This document shows, piece after piece, positions 20,194 to 28,186 of a DNA stretch of 64,000 nucleotides. Within the stretch, counting starts at the first letter, position 1; each line of letters begins with the position of its first letter. The DNA is from Streptomyces mirabilis (GTDB lineage Bacteria > Actinomycetota > Actinomycetes > Streptomycetales > Streptomycetaceae), in the NCBI RefSeq assembly GCF_018310535.1, contig NZ_CP074102.1, positions 9,039,360 through 9,103,359 on the forward strand, written 5' to 3'. The translations under genes were made by a program, and so were the position numbers. The notes beneath the pieces were generated by a model. The model ran no database searches and had not been told where the DNA came from. It saw only the letters and a program-made list of their open reading frames with translations.

Positions 20194-21783
20194 TCACCAG
20201 CGCCATTCGCGCTTGTTGAACAGGTGCTCGGCGGTGATGCCGCGGTCACCGCACCAGCCGAGGAACTCCTCGATCTGCTTGAGCTGGTACGTGTCCTCGT
20301 TGTAGGTCGTCGCCATGACGTGGCCCTGCCAGCTCTCCTCGCCCATGGCGTAGATGTAACCGGCGTCCGCGCCCAGCTCGGTCATGATCGCTCCGGCCTG
20401 CGCGGCGTTGGACCCCGACAGCTTGCGCGAGCTGCTCATCTTCTTGGGCACCGGGCGCGTGAGCAGGCCCCGGTAGAGCCAAGTCAGGGAGGCGCCGTCG
20501 CACTCCATGCCGAGGAACGCCATGTCGGCCTTGCCCAGGTGGCCGCGGATGTACCGGTAGAGCACCGGGTCGATCCCCGAGGAGTCCGCGCCGACAAACA
20601 CGTTCTTGCCGGCCAGCTCGACCCAGAACGTCGACTTGCCGCGGATGTCCAGGTCGGCGTGCTCGCCGAGGAACGGCGTGGCCACGACCTTGCCGCCGGG
20701 GAACGGCACCTCGTCGAAGTCGTCTACCTCGATGACGGGCAGTCCCAGATGGGACAGGTACAGCCCCATGGACGGGTCCGGCAGATTGCCGCGCGAGGAC
20801 CGAGGGACCACGACGGCACCCACCCGGCCACGCAGTTGCAGCAGTGTCTCCAGCACGATGTGGTCCTGGTGCCCATGGGTGATCAGGACAAGGTCGATGT
20901 GGTCCGGCAGATCGTCGAGGGTGTACCGGTCACCGTGCCGGTTGTCGGTGCTGATGAACGGGTCCGTGACAATGGCGGCCTCGGCCGTCTGCAGCACCAG
21001 GCAGGCATGGCCGAAGTAGCGCACGCGGCCGCCGGCGTCGATGTGTCGGTCGGGCGACAGGCTGGGCTGCGGCGCCAGCAGCCGGTCCAGCTGTACGGCC
21101 TGCGCGTCGTCCAGCCCGAGGGCCTCACGCAGCCGGGCCGCGCTCGTCGGCTGGACCCTGGCCTTGACCAGCTCCTCCAGCCCTGGATCCCGGAACGCCA
21201 GCGGAAGCTCCAGCACGTCGGGGGAGGGCAGCCGCGGCGTGCTCAGAATGAACGGCCGCTCCACCCCGTCGTCCAGCGAGAGCTGCACCGACTGGCGCCG
21301 CTCGTCATAGGCCGCGCTCCGGTAGACGAGCGGCTCCAGGAAGTGGAGCGACGCCTGGTTGCTGGTGTCGTACGCCAGCTCCACCAGGCCGTTCAGAGCG
21401 GCCGGCAGCTTCGGGTACAGCGGTGTGAGGTCGTAGCCGATCGCATTCTGCCGGACCAGCTCCTCGGCCTCCGCGATGGCCGCGGCGAACTCCAGCATGC
21501 CGGCCCGGTCCCGCTTGATCGAGTCGAGCAGCTCGGCCACCTCGGCACCGCGGGACTCCTCGACCCCGACGAAGTAGCCCCCGCGCAGCTCCGGGTTGGT
21601 GCTCGCGGCGATATGCACCTGAGGTGACTGGAGGTACGACTCGAGCAGGGGCACCTGAACAGACGCCAGGTTCATCGACGCCTGGACGGGCGCGACGGTG
21701 TGCAGCCACGCGTAGAACCGGTCGACCAGCGGTTCGAGAACGACATTCGAGCGGAGAAACCTCGGCTCGCCGCTTTCGCTCAT
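20194..21783 (-). CDS. CmlA-type diiron beta-hydroxylase (metallo-beta-lactamase fold)
   Basis: A 529-residue protein with an N-terminal domain of about 240 residues and a C-terminal metallo-beta-lactamase fold. The metal motif THGHQDH is at residues 302-308, nearly the same place as in CmlA, the chloramphenicol-pathway enzyme that beta-hydroxylates an amino acid held on a peptidyl carrier protein. A similar protein (Ramo10) is linked to beta-hydroxy-Asn in ramoplanin, and relatives act on Tyr in teicoplanin-type clusters. Length and architecture rule out an ordinary beta-lactamase. The likely substrate here is a carrier-bound residue; Asp of modules 1-3 or an aromatic residue are candidates. 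The ATG at 21783 has an AAGGGA ribosome site. A StrR-type box lies 195 bases upstream. Confidence 0.87.
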   Translation of the reverse strand: MSESGEPRFLRSNVVLEPLVDRFYAWLHTVAPVQASMNLASVQVPLLESYLQSPQVHIAASTNPELRGGYFVGVEESRGAEVAELLDSIKRDRAGMLEFAAAIAEAEELVRQNAIGYDLTPLYPKLPAALNGLVELAYDTSNQASLHFLEPLVYRSAAYDERRQSVQLSLDDGVERPFILSTPRLPSPDVLELPLAFRDPGLEELVKARVQPTSAARLREALGLDDAQAVQLDRLLAPQPSLSPDRHIDAGGRVRYFGHACLVLQTAEAAIVTDPFISTDNRHGDRYTLDDLPDHIDLVLITHGHQDHIVLETLLQLRGRVGAVVVPRSSRGNLPDPSMGLYLSHLGLPVIEVDDFDEVPFPGGKVVATPFLGEHADLDIRGKSTFWVELAGKNVFVGADSSGIDPVLYRYIRGHLGKADMAFLGMECDGASLTWLYRGLLTRPVPKKMSSSRKLSGSNAAQAGAIMTELGADAGYIYAMGEESWQGHVMATTYNEDTYQLKQIEEFLGWCGDRGITAEHLFNKREWRW

Positions 21784-22285
21784 GGACTTCCCTTCATCGT
21801 GGAAATGCTCTGGCTTTGCGGGACATTCGCGGCACACTTGCCGGGAAAGGCGGTCACGCGAATGTCGCAATGAAAAAGGTGGCTGACGCCACCGACAGCA
21901 GACCCGCCCGAATCGACGGCGTAGACGTGGCCACTATTGCATCGGGCCACAGCCCGGACCAGACCCGCCCGGATGCCGTTCAACCGGTGCCGACGACGCA
22001 CTTGAACAGCCGCTGCGGACAGGGCCGTTCAGGCGATGACCAGCCCGGTAAGGCATTGCTGCGTCGCGCGGCGCTGAGCCATAGTGGTCATCGACGCCAC
22101 GCCGGGATGTCTTCCGAACTCACCACCGGACACCGGCGCGTCACGGCCAGGTGGTGGACGGGCCGCCCGGCAGTTCGCGGATTCCTCGTCCATGCCCACT
22201 TCCTCAAGGGTCCGGCGCAGCCATGCGCCGGCGCCCCCGTGCCAGCGATGCGACGCACTTCATCGAAGCGAGAAAGGACGACGTG
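21784..22285. promoter_or_regulatory. Divergent control region, hydroxylase operon / NRPS operon
   Basis: About 500 bases between divergent genes, with no credible coding sequence. It contains the StrR-like box at 21978-22007 and probably the promoters of both the leftward hydroxylase operon and the rightward mbtH-to-NRPS operon. Confidence 0.65.
21978..22007. promoter_or_regulatory. StrR-type activator box upstream of hydroxylase and mbtH
   Basis: GTTCAACCG, 12 bases, CACTTGAAC. It shares half-site sequence and spacing with the box at 15012 and lies between the two divergent operons, so one site may activate both. Confidence 0.75.
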
Positions 22286-22498
22286 GTGACGAACCCCTTC
22301 GAAAACCCCGACGCCAACTACCTGGTCCTCGTCAACGACGAGGGGCAGCACTCGCTCTGGCCCGTTTTCGCGGACGTTCCCGATGGCTGGCAGGCGGTGT
22401 TCGGAGAAGCCGGACGCCAGGAATGCCTCGACTACATCGAGAAGTCCTGGACCGACATGCGGCCCAAGAGCCTGATCGAGGCGATGAACAAGAAGTAG
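22286..22498 (+). CDS. mbtH: MbtH-like protein
   Basis: A 70-residue MbtH-family protein, a small partner that binds NRPS adenylation domains and aids their folding or activity. The family features are visible: [32 protein letters not shown], and the last conserved stretch [14 protein letters not shown]. The GTG at 22286 follows an AAAGGA ribosome site; the longer upstream frame lacks family sequence. It is first of the rightward operon, and likely serves the Hpg- and Ser-type A domains among others. Confidence 0.95.
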   Translation: MTNPFENPDANYLVLVNDEGQHSLWPVFADVPDGWQAVFGEAGRQECLDYIEKSWTDMRPKSLIEAMNKK

Positions 22499-22616
22499 GC
22501 CACACCGGGGGCCGGCGCCCCCTCCCGGCCGCACCGCTCCCGGAGGACACGCGGCGACAGGTGCCGCCTCCGGGCCACCGCGACGGCACGGACGGCAGAT
22601 CCATGGAGACAGAGCC

Positions 22617-24413
22617 ATGACGTTGAACCTCACCGGCCACCGCAGCGTGGGCGACGCGTTCGCCGAGCGCGCCGTCGCCCACCCGGACAGAACCGCGCTG
22701 ACCGTCTACCGCGGATCCTCCGCCACGGATCACGAGACACTCACCTTCGCCGAACTCCACCGGCGCGCCAGGTGGCACGCCGCCGCACTCGGTGCCCGTC
22801 TCTCCCCCGGGGACCGCGTCCTTCTCGCGCTCCCCACCTGCACCGAGTTCGTCGAGTACTACCTGGCCTGCCTGATGGCCGGGCTGGTCGCCGTACCGGT
22901 TCCGGTGGCGGCCGGCTCCGCCAACGCCGTGGAACGCACCGTCGCCATCACCCGGGACTGCACCCCGAGCCTCGCCATCACCACCGGCACCGAGCGGGAC
23001 GAACTCGCCCAGCGGCTCGGCGACCACGACCTCGGCGACATCCCCGCCGAACCGGCCGAACCGGCCGCACCGGCCCGACCCGGCGACCCCGTCCCCGGCT
23101 CCGACCACATCCGGCCGCCGGACCAGGACACCCTGGCCGTCCTGCAGTACAGCTCCGGGTCCACCGGCGACCCCAAGGGTGTGATGCTCGGGCACGGCCA
23201 CATCCTCGCCAACGTCGAGGCGTTCGCGGCGGGCGGCGGCGTCGGCCCCGACGACGTCTTCGCCAGCTGGCTGCCGCTGCACCACGACATGGGACTCTTC
23301 GGCCAGCTCAGCACCGCACTGCTGCTCGGAGCCCCCATCGTCCTGATGCCGCCGTCCGACTTCGTCAGAAGGCCCGTCGAATGGTTCCGCATGCTGGACC
23401 GCTACGGCGCCACGGTCACGGCCGCCCCGAACTTCGCCTTCGACCTGTGCCGGCGGCTCATCACGGACGAACGGCTCGAGGGCCTCGATCTCTCCCGCGT
23501 GCGGGTCGTCTTCAACGGCTCCGAGCCGATCCACGTACCCATCATGACCGCCTTCACCAAGCGGTTCGCCGCGGCCGGCCTGCACTCCGATGTCGTCTCA
23601 CCCGCCTACGGCCTGGCCGAGGCGACGGTCTACGTGTCCACGAACCGGGCCGGCACCCCGACCACCGTGATGGTCGCCGACCCGCGTCACCTCGAGGCCA
23701 CCGAGCACCCCGAACTCCGCCCGACATCCGGCGGCACGGGCACGGAGATCGTCGGTGTCGGCCATCCCAGCTCCCTCGAACTGCGCATCGTCGACCCGCA
23801 CAACCGCCGTGAACTGCGCGGCAACGCCATCGGTGAGATCTGGCTGCGCGGATCGAGCGTCGGCCACGGCGTCTGGAACCGGCCGGAGGCCACAGCGGAA
23901 GTGTTCCAGGCCCGCCTCGCCGACGACGAAACGGACGCCACCAGCACCGGCTGGCTGCGCACCGGCGACCTGGGCGCCTACATCGACGGAGAACTCTTCG
24001 TCACCGGCCGCATCAAAGAGATGCTCATCGTCCGCGGCCGCAACCTTTTCCCCCAGGACCTGGAACACCAGGCCCGCGAAGCCGACCCCGGCCTCGCCGG
24101 CCTCGTCGGCGCGGCCTTCTCGGTCGCGGCGCCCGAGGAACGGATCGTCCTGGTGCACGAGGTCAGCCCGAAGACCGCGGCCCAGGAACTGCCGGCAGTC
24201 GCCGCGGCCGTCACCCGGCACCTGTCGTCCGTCTTCGCCATCCCGGTGCGCAATGTCGTCCTCGTACGGCGTGGCACGGTGCGTCGCACGACCAGTGGCA
24301 AGATCCAGCGCACTGCCATGCGGGAGGGGTTCCTCACCGGCCGGCTCGCCGCCGTGCTCCACGCCGAAGTCGAACCCGCGCTACGCCACCTCGTCACCGG
24401 CGGTGCCGCGTGA
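22617..24413 (+). CDS. Fatty-acyl-AMP ligase (starter lipid activation)
   Basis: A 598-residue adenylate-forming enzyme of the FadD32-like fatty-acyl-AMP ligase group. It should activate a fatty acid as acyl-AMP and load it on the ACP at 27835. The P-loop motif is LQYSSGSTGDPKGVML. LPLHHDMGLFGQ, VVFNGSEPI and YGLAEATVYVS are typical of FAALs, and the C-terminal hinge is RTGDLGAYIDGELFVTGRIK, cut here as RTGDLGAYIDG and TGRIKEM. The catalytic lysine is in TSGKIQRTAMR. An acyl-CoA ligase is the alternative. The ATG at 22617 follows GGAGA. The 3' end overlaps the next gene by GTGA. Ligase plus two dehydrogenases plus ACP is the starter-unit layout of ramoplanin and enduracidin clusters. Confidence 0.92.
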   Translation: MTLNLTGHRSVGDAFAERAVAHPDRTALTVYRGSSATDHETLTFAELHRRARWHAAALGARLSPGDRVLLALPTCTEFVEYYLACLMAGLVAVPVPVAAGSANAVERTVAITRDCTPSLAITTGTERDELAQRLGDHDLGDIPAEPAEPAAPARPGDPVPGSDHIRPPDQDTLAVLQYSSGSTGDPKGVMLGHGHILANVEAFAAGGGVGPDDVFASWLPLHHDMGLFGQLSTALLLGAPIVLMPPSDFVRRPVEWFRMLDRYGATVTAAPNFAFDLCRRLITDERLEGLDLSRVRVVFNGSEPIHVPIMTAFTKRFAAAGLHSDVVSPAYGLAEATVYVSTNRAGTPTTVMVADPRHLEATEHPELRPTSGGTGTEIVGVGHPSSLELRIVDPHNRRELRGNAIGEIWLRGSSVGHGVWNRPEATAEVFQARLADDETDATSTGWLRTGDLGAYIDGELFVTGRIKEMLIVRGRNLFPQDLEHQAREADPGLAGLVGAAFSVAAPEERIVLVHEVSPKTAAQELPAVAAAVTRHLSSVFAIPVRNVVLVRRGTVRRTTSGKIQRTAMREGFLTGRLAAVLHAEVEPALRHLVTGGAA

Positions 24414-26155
24414 GCCTTCCGCCGACCGCCGGATCGGAGGCGGCGCTCGACGCGGCCCTGGGAGATCCCGAGGAGACGGCCCGCCTGGCCGCGCAACGGG
24501 ACCTCGCCGAGGCGTTTCCCGCCGAACTATGCGCGCGGCTCGACGCCTTCGGACTGCCCGCCCACTATGTGCCCACGGAATGGGGCGGGGCCCTCGACGA
24601 CCATGAACGCCTGCTGAGGCTGTGGCGCACGGTCGCCCGCCGTGACCTCAGTGCCGCGGTGGCCCACGGCAAGACGTACCTGGGCGCGGCCTCCGTTTGG
24701 GTCGCGGGCAACGCGGAACAGGCGACCAGAACCGCCGCCACCGTACTCTCCGGCACGCCCGTCGCCTGGGCGCTTTCCGAGCCGGAACACGGCGCCGACC
24801 TGCTGAACGGCTCCCTCACCGCCACCAGGCACGGCGACGGCTACCGGCTCGACGGCGCCAAGTGGCCCGTCAACAACGCTACCAGGGCCGGGTACCTCAC
24901 CCTGCTGGCCTGCACCGGAGCCCCGGGCACCGCTCGCGGCCACAGCCTCTTCCTCGTCGACAAGACGGACCTCGCCCCGGGCACCTGGCGGGCCCTGCCC
25001 AAGGTGCCCACCCACGGCATCCGCGGCATCGACATCTCCGGCATCGGATTCGACGGCGCCCGGCTGGCCGACGCCACCCGCATCGGCCCCGAGGGGTCCG
25101 GACTGGAAACCGTGCTGCGCGCGCTCCAGCTCACCCGCACGCTGTGCGCCACGCTCTCCCTCGGCGCCGGAGAACACGGCCTGCGCCTCGCCGCCCGGTT
25201 CACCGCCACCCGGATCATCCAGCGGCAGCCGCTGATCGACCGGCCGCACCCCCGGTCGATCCTCACCCGCTGCGCAGCCCTGCTCGCCGCCACCGAGTGC
25301 GCCGCACTCCTCGGCAGCCGCTCGATCCACAGCCTCACCGGTGAGATGAGTGTCGTCTCCGCCGTGGTCAAGTCCCTCGCCCCGACCCTGGTCGACGCCG
25401 CCGTCGCGGAACTCGCCGAACTGCTCGGCGTACGCTCCTACCTCACCACCGTCCACGAGCACGGCGCCTTCCAGAAAGTCGCCCGCGACCACCAGGTCGT
25501 GGCGATCTTCGACGGAAGCACACCGGTCAACCGCTCCGCCCTCGTCCAGCAGTTCCCCCGCCTCGCCCGCCGGCTGGCCACCGGCTCCCACGACACCGAC
25601 GGACTGGCCGAGGCCGCAGCCGTCGGAAAGCCACCGCGCCCACTCGACCGCACCGCGACGACTCTGCTCTCCCCACAGGGATGCAGCACCGTGCAGTCAC
25701 TGCCCGCACTGGCCGAGACGATCACCCGGCACGCGCCCACCGGCCTCGCCGAACACGCCACGGCACTCCGCGACACCACCGCGGAACTCGGCCGACGCAT
25801 GGCACAGGTACGACCCGCATCCCTGCCCCCCATGGCCGCCCACGAGCTGGCCGCCGCCTATGAACTCTGCTTCGCCGGAGCGGCCTGCCTGCACCTGTGG
25901 CAGGTCGGTGCGGAAGGCCACCACGGCGAACCCCTGTGGCAGGACGGCCTGTGGGCCCGGGCTGCTCTGCGCGCCCTGCGCACCCGCCTCGCCGAGGTAC
26001 TGCGTACCCCGCCACCGTCCGCCGCCCCCGGCGACGAGCACATCGACGGCCCCCTGGCCCACACCGTCGCCGAGGCCGCACTGTCCGGAGCGCCCCTCAC
26101 CCCCTTCGGAGCACCCATGCCCCAGCCCTTCCACCGGCCGGAGGCACACACATGA
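24410..26155 (+). CDS. Acyl-CoA dehydrogenase-like protein 1 (starter lipid desaturation)
   Basis: A 581-residue flavoprotein of the acyl-CoA dehydrogenase superfamily, longer than the roughly 380-residue catabolic enzymes. The extra C-terminal part is shared with the paired dehydrogenases of ramoplanin/enduracidin-type clusters. Visible are the flavin-region VAWALSEPEHGADL, YRLDGAKWPVNN, and the C-terminal-domain QKVARDHQVVAIFDGSTPVN. It probably introduces a double bond in the ACP- or CoA-bound acyl chain. The GTG start at 24410 overlaps the ligase stop, and the 3' end overlaps the next gene by ATGA. It is homologous to, but clearly different from, the neighbouring dehydrogenase. Confidence 0.88.
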   Translation: MSLPPTAGSEAALDAALGDPEETARLAAQRDLAEAFPAELCARLDAFGLPAHYVPTEWGGALDDHERLLRLWRTVARRDLSAAVAHGKTYLGAASVWVAGNAEQATRTAATVLSGTPVAWALSEPEHGADLLNGSLTATRHGDGYRLDGAKWPVNNATRAGYLTLLACTGAPGTARGHSLFLVDKTDLAPGTWRALPKVPTHGIRGIDISGIGFDGARLADATRIGPEGSGLETVLRALQLTRTLCATLSLGAGEHGLRLAARFTATRIIQRQPLIDRPHPRSILTRCAALLAATECAALLGSRSIHSLTGEMSVVSAVVKSLAPTLVDAAVAELAELLGVRSYLTTVHEHGAFQKVARDHQVVAIFDGSTPVNRSALVQQFPRLARRLATGSHDTDGLAEAAAVGKPPRPLDRTATTLLSPQGCSTVQSLPALAETITRHAPTGLAEHATALRDTTAELGRRMAQVRPASLPPMAAHELAAAYELCFAGAACLHLWQVGAEGHHGEPLWQDGLWARAALRALRTRLAEVLRTPPPSAAPGDEHIDGPLAHTVAEAALSGAPLTPFGAPMPQPFHRPEAHT

Positions 26156-27819
26156 CCGTCCAGGAGCTCGACGCCCTCCTCGGGGACCCGTACGCGCCCG
26201 CGAACCCGGTCGGACACAAGGCCGTCCTCGCCGCCGACGAACACCACGAGATGCTCGCCGAAGGCGAACGACTCCTCGACCAGTACAACCTGAACGCCGA
26301 ATTCGTGCCCACCGCCCTCGGCGGCCGCCTCGAACGGGCCGACCGGCTCGTCGAGGTCCTCCGCGCGGTGTGGCGGCGAGATCCCTGCCTGGGCCTCGGC
26401 TACGGCTTCAGCTCCTTCATCGCCGCCGTGAACATCTGGAGCACCGGAGACCAGGACCAGACGCGCACCGCGGCACGACTGCTGCTCGACAACCACAAGA
26501 TCGCCGCGGCCTTCCACGAACTCGACCACGGCAACGACTTCGCACACGCCGACTTCACCGCCCGCCCGGCCCCAGCCGGCTGGCTGCTGTCCGGGCGCAA
26601 GGAGGTCGTCACCAATCTGCGGCGGTCCAGCGCCCTCGTGCTGTTCGCCCGGACCAGCGACGCGCCCGGAAGCCGCGGCCACAGCCAGTTCTTCGTCCAG
26701 AAGGACACCCTGCCGTCCGGCCGGATGCGCGATCTGCCCCGCTTCGACACCTCCGGCATGCACGGTGTACAGCTCGGCGGTGCCGAGTTCACCGCGTGCC
26801 CGGTGCCCGACACCGCCCTGCTCGGCAAGCCCGGACAGGGAATCGAGATCGCCCTGCGGTCCTACCAGCTCACCCGTGCGACCGTCCCGGCCATCTGCGT
26901 CGGCCCTCTCGACAGCGCACTGCGCATCGTGCTCACCTTCGCCCTGGAACGCCGGCTCTACGGCGGCACCGTCGCCGACATCCCCTACGTCCGCGCCGTC
27001 ATCGCCCGCGCCTACGCCGACCTCCTCGCCGTGGACGCCTACTCGGCGGCCGGGGTCAGGGCCCTCCACCTGCTGCCGGAGTCCATGGCCGTCTACGCAC
27101 CGGCCGCCAAGTACCTCACGTCCCGGATCGTCATCGACGCGTTCGAGGACCTGAGATCGGTGCTGGGCGCCCAGGCCTACCTGCGAACGGGCCCGCACGC
27201 GATCTTCCAGAAGCTGGCCCGGGACATCGCGCCCGCCACCTTCGCCCATGTGTCACGAGCGGCGTGCCTGGTGACGATCCTGCCCCAACTCCCGCGACTG
27301 GCCCGCCGGTCCTGGCTGACCGACCCGCCCGCCCCGGACACCCTGTTCCAGCTCGGCGGGGACCTGCCCCCGCTGCACCTCGACCGGCTCGCCGCCGGCA
27401 TGACACGCAACGACGGCATCATGGGCGCCCTCGCGGCCGCCGAACCGGACAGCGGCCCCGTCGGCCGGTTCACGGCGCACTTCCAGCAGGCCCTGCGAGC
27501 ACTCCAGACCGCCTGCGCCGGACTCCGCCCCTCGGACATCACCATCGACGCCTCGCCCGAGGCGTTCGACCTGGCCGACCGCTACACCGTACTGCTGGCC
27601 GCGGCGTCCGCTCTCGCGGTCTGGCAGCAGGGCGGCGACACATACCCGGAACCGGCCCTCCTCGGCGTCCTGGACCGGCTGGCCGGCCGCCTGGGTGGTG
27701 CGCCGGTCCTCACCGGCGCCGAGCGGGAGCACGCCGAGGACCACCTGTTCCACCTGGCCGTCCAGCGCTGTCAGGACCGCAGGCTATTCGATCTGACCGC
27801 CCGGGCCATTCCGGGCTGA
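26152..27819 (+). CDS. Acyl-CoA dehydrogenase-like protein 2 (starter lipid desaturation)
   Basis: A 555-residue acyl-CoA dehydrogenase-like protein, second of a coupled pair. Recognisable stretches are DHGNDFAHADFTA, WLLSGRKEVVTNLRRS, SGMHGVQLGGAEF and FEDLRSVLGAQAYL. The segment VLGAQAYLRTGPHAIFQKLARD parallels LLGVRSYLTT..FQKVARDH in the first enzyme, showing that they are paralogues. Two such enzymes could yield a 2,4-dienoyl chain as in ramoplanin, or act as a heteromer. The flavin-region motif is less canonical than in the first copy, so one partner may be structural. The ATG at 26152 overlaps the previous stop (ATGA). Confidence 0.86.
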   Translation: MTVQELDALLGDPYAPANPVGHKAVLAADEHHEMLAEGERLLDQYNLNAEFVPTALGGRLERADRLVEVLRAVWRRDPCLGLGYGFSSFIAAVNIWSTGDQDQTRTAARLLLDNHKIAAAFHELDHGNDFAHADFTARPAPAGWLLSGRKEVVTNLRRSSALVLFARTSDAPGSRGHSQFFVQKDTLPSGRMRDLPRFDTSGMHGVQLGGAEFTACPVPDTALLGKPGQGIEIALRSYQLTRATVPAICVGPLDSALRIVLTFALERRLYGGTVADIPYVRAVIARAYADLLAVDAYSAAGVRALHLLPESMAVYAPAAKYLTSRIVIDAFEDLRSVLGAQAYLRTGPHAIFQKLARDIAPATFAHVSRAACLVTILPQLPRLARRSWLTDPPAPDTLFQLGGDLPPLHLDRLAAGMTRNDGIMGALAAAEPDSGPVGRFTAHFQQALRALQTACAGLRPSDITIDASPEAFDLADRYTVLLAAASALAVWQQGGDTYPEPALLGVLDRLAGRLGGAPVLTGAEREHAEDHLFHLAVQRCQDRRLFDLTARAIPG

Positions 27820-27834
27820 GAAGGGAACGCTTCC

Positions 27835-28116
27835 ATGGCAGAGGCCGATCCGACAGCAACGTTGCGCACCCCCGCGGAGATCCAGTCCTGGGTCCTCGAG
27901 CGCGTAGCCCACTACCTCAGGGAACCCGTCGGGACCATCTCCGCCGACGCGTCCCTCGCGGACTGCGGCCTGGACTCCGTGTACGCCTTCGCTCTCTGCG
28001 GCGACATCGAGGACACCCTCGGCCTGCCCGTCGAACCCACGCTGATCTGGGACGTGGACACCATCGGCGAGCTGGTCGCGCACCTCGCCGGCCTCGCGGC
28101 GGAACAGGCCCACTGA
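27835..28116 (+). CDS. Free-standing acyl carrier protein
   Basis: A 93-residue carrier protein. The phosphopantetheine serine is S48 in DCGLDSVYAFAL. A GAAGGGA ribosome site precedes the ATG. It sits between the dehydrogenases and the starter C domain, so it should carry the acyl chain from the ligase, through desaturation, to the first condensation domain. Confidence 0.93.
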   Translation: MAEADPTATLRTPAEIQSWVLERVAHYLREPVGTISADASLADCGLDSVYAFALCGDIEDTLGLPVEPTLIWDVDTIGELVAHLAGLAAEQAH

Positions 28117-28186
28117 CGAGCTGACAAGGCGGATCCTGGCCGGCACTTCACATGCCGGTGAGTCGAGCGAATGAGGTAGGCAGGAA

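Noticed and set aside
20194..21783. Beta-lactamase or other antibiotic-hydrolysing metallo-hydrolase
   Set aside because: Length, N-terminal domain and motif position fit CmlA-type hydroxylases far better.
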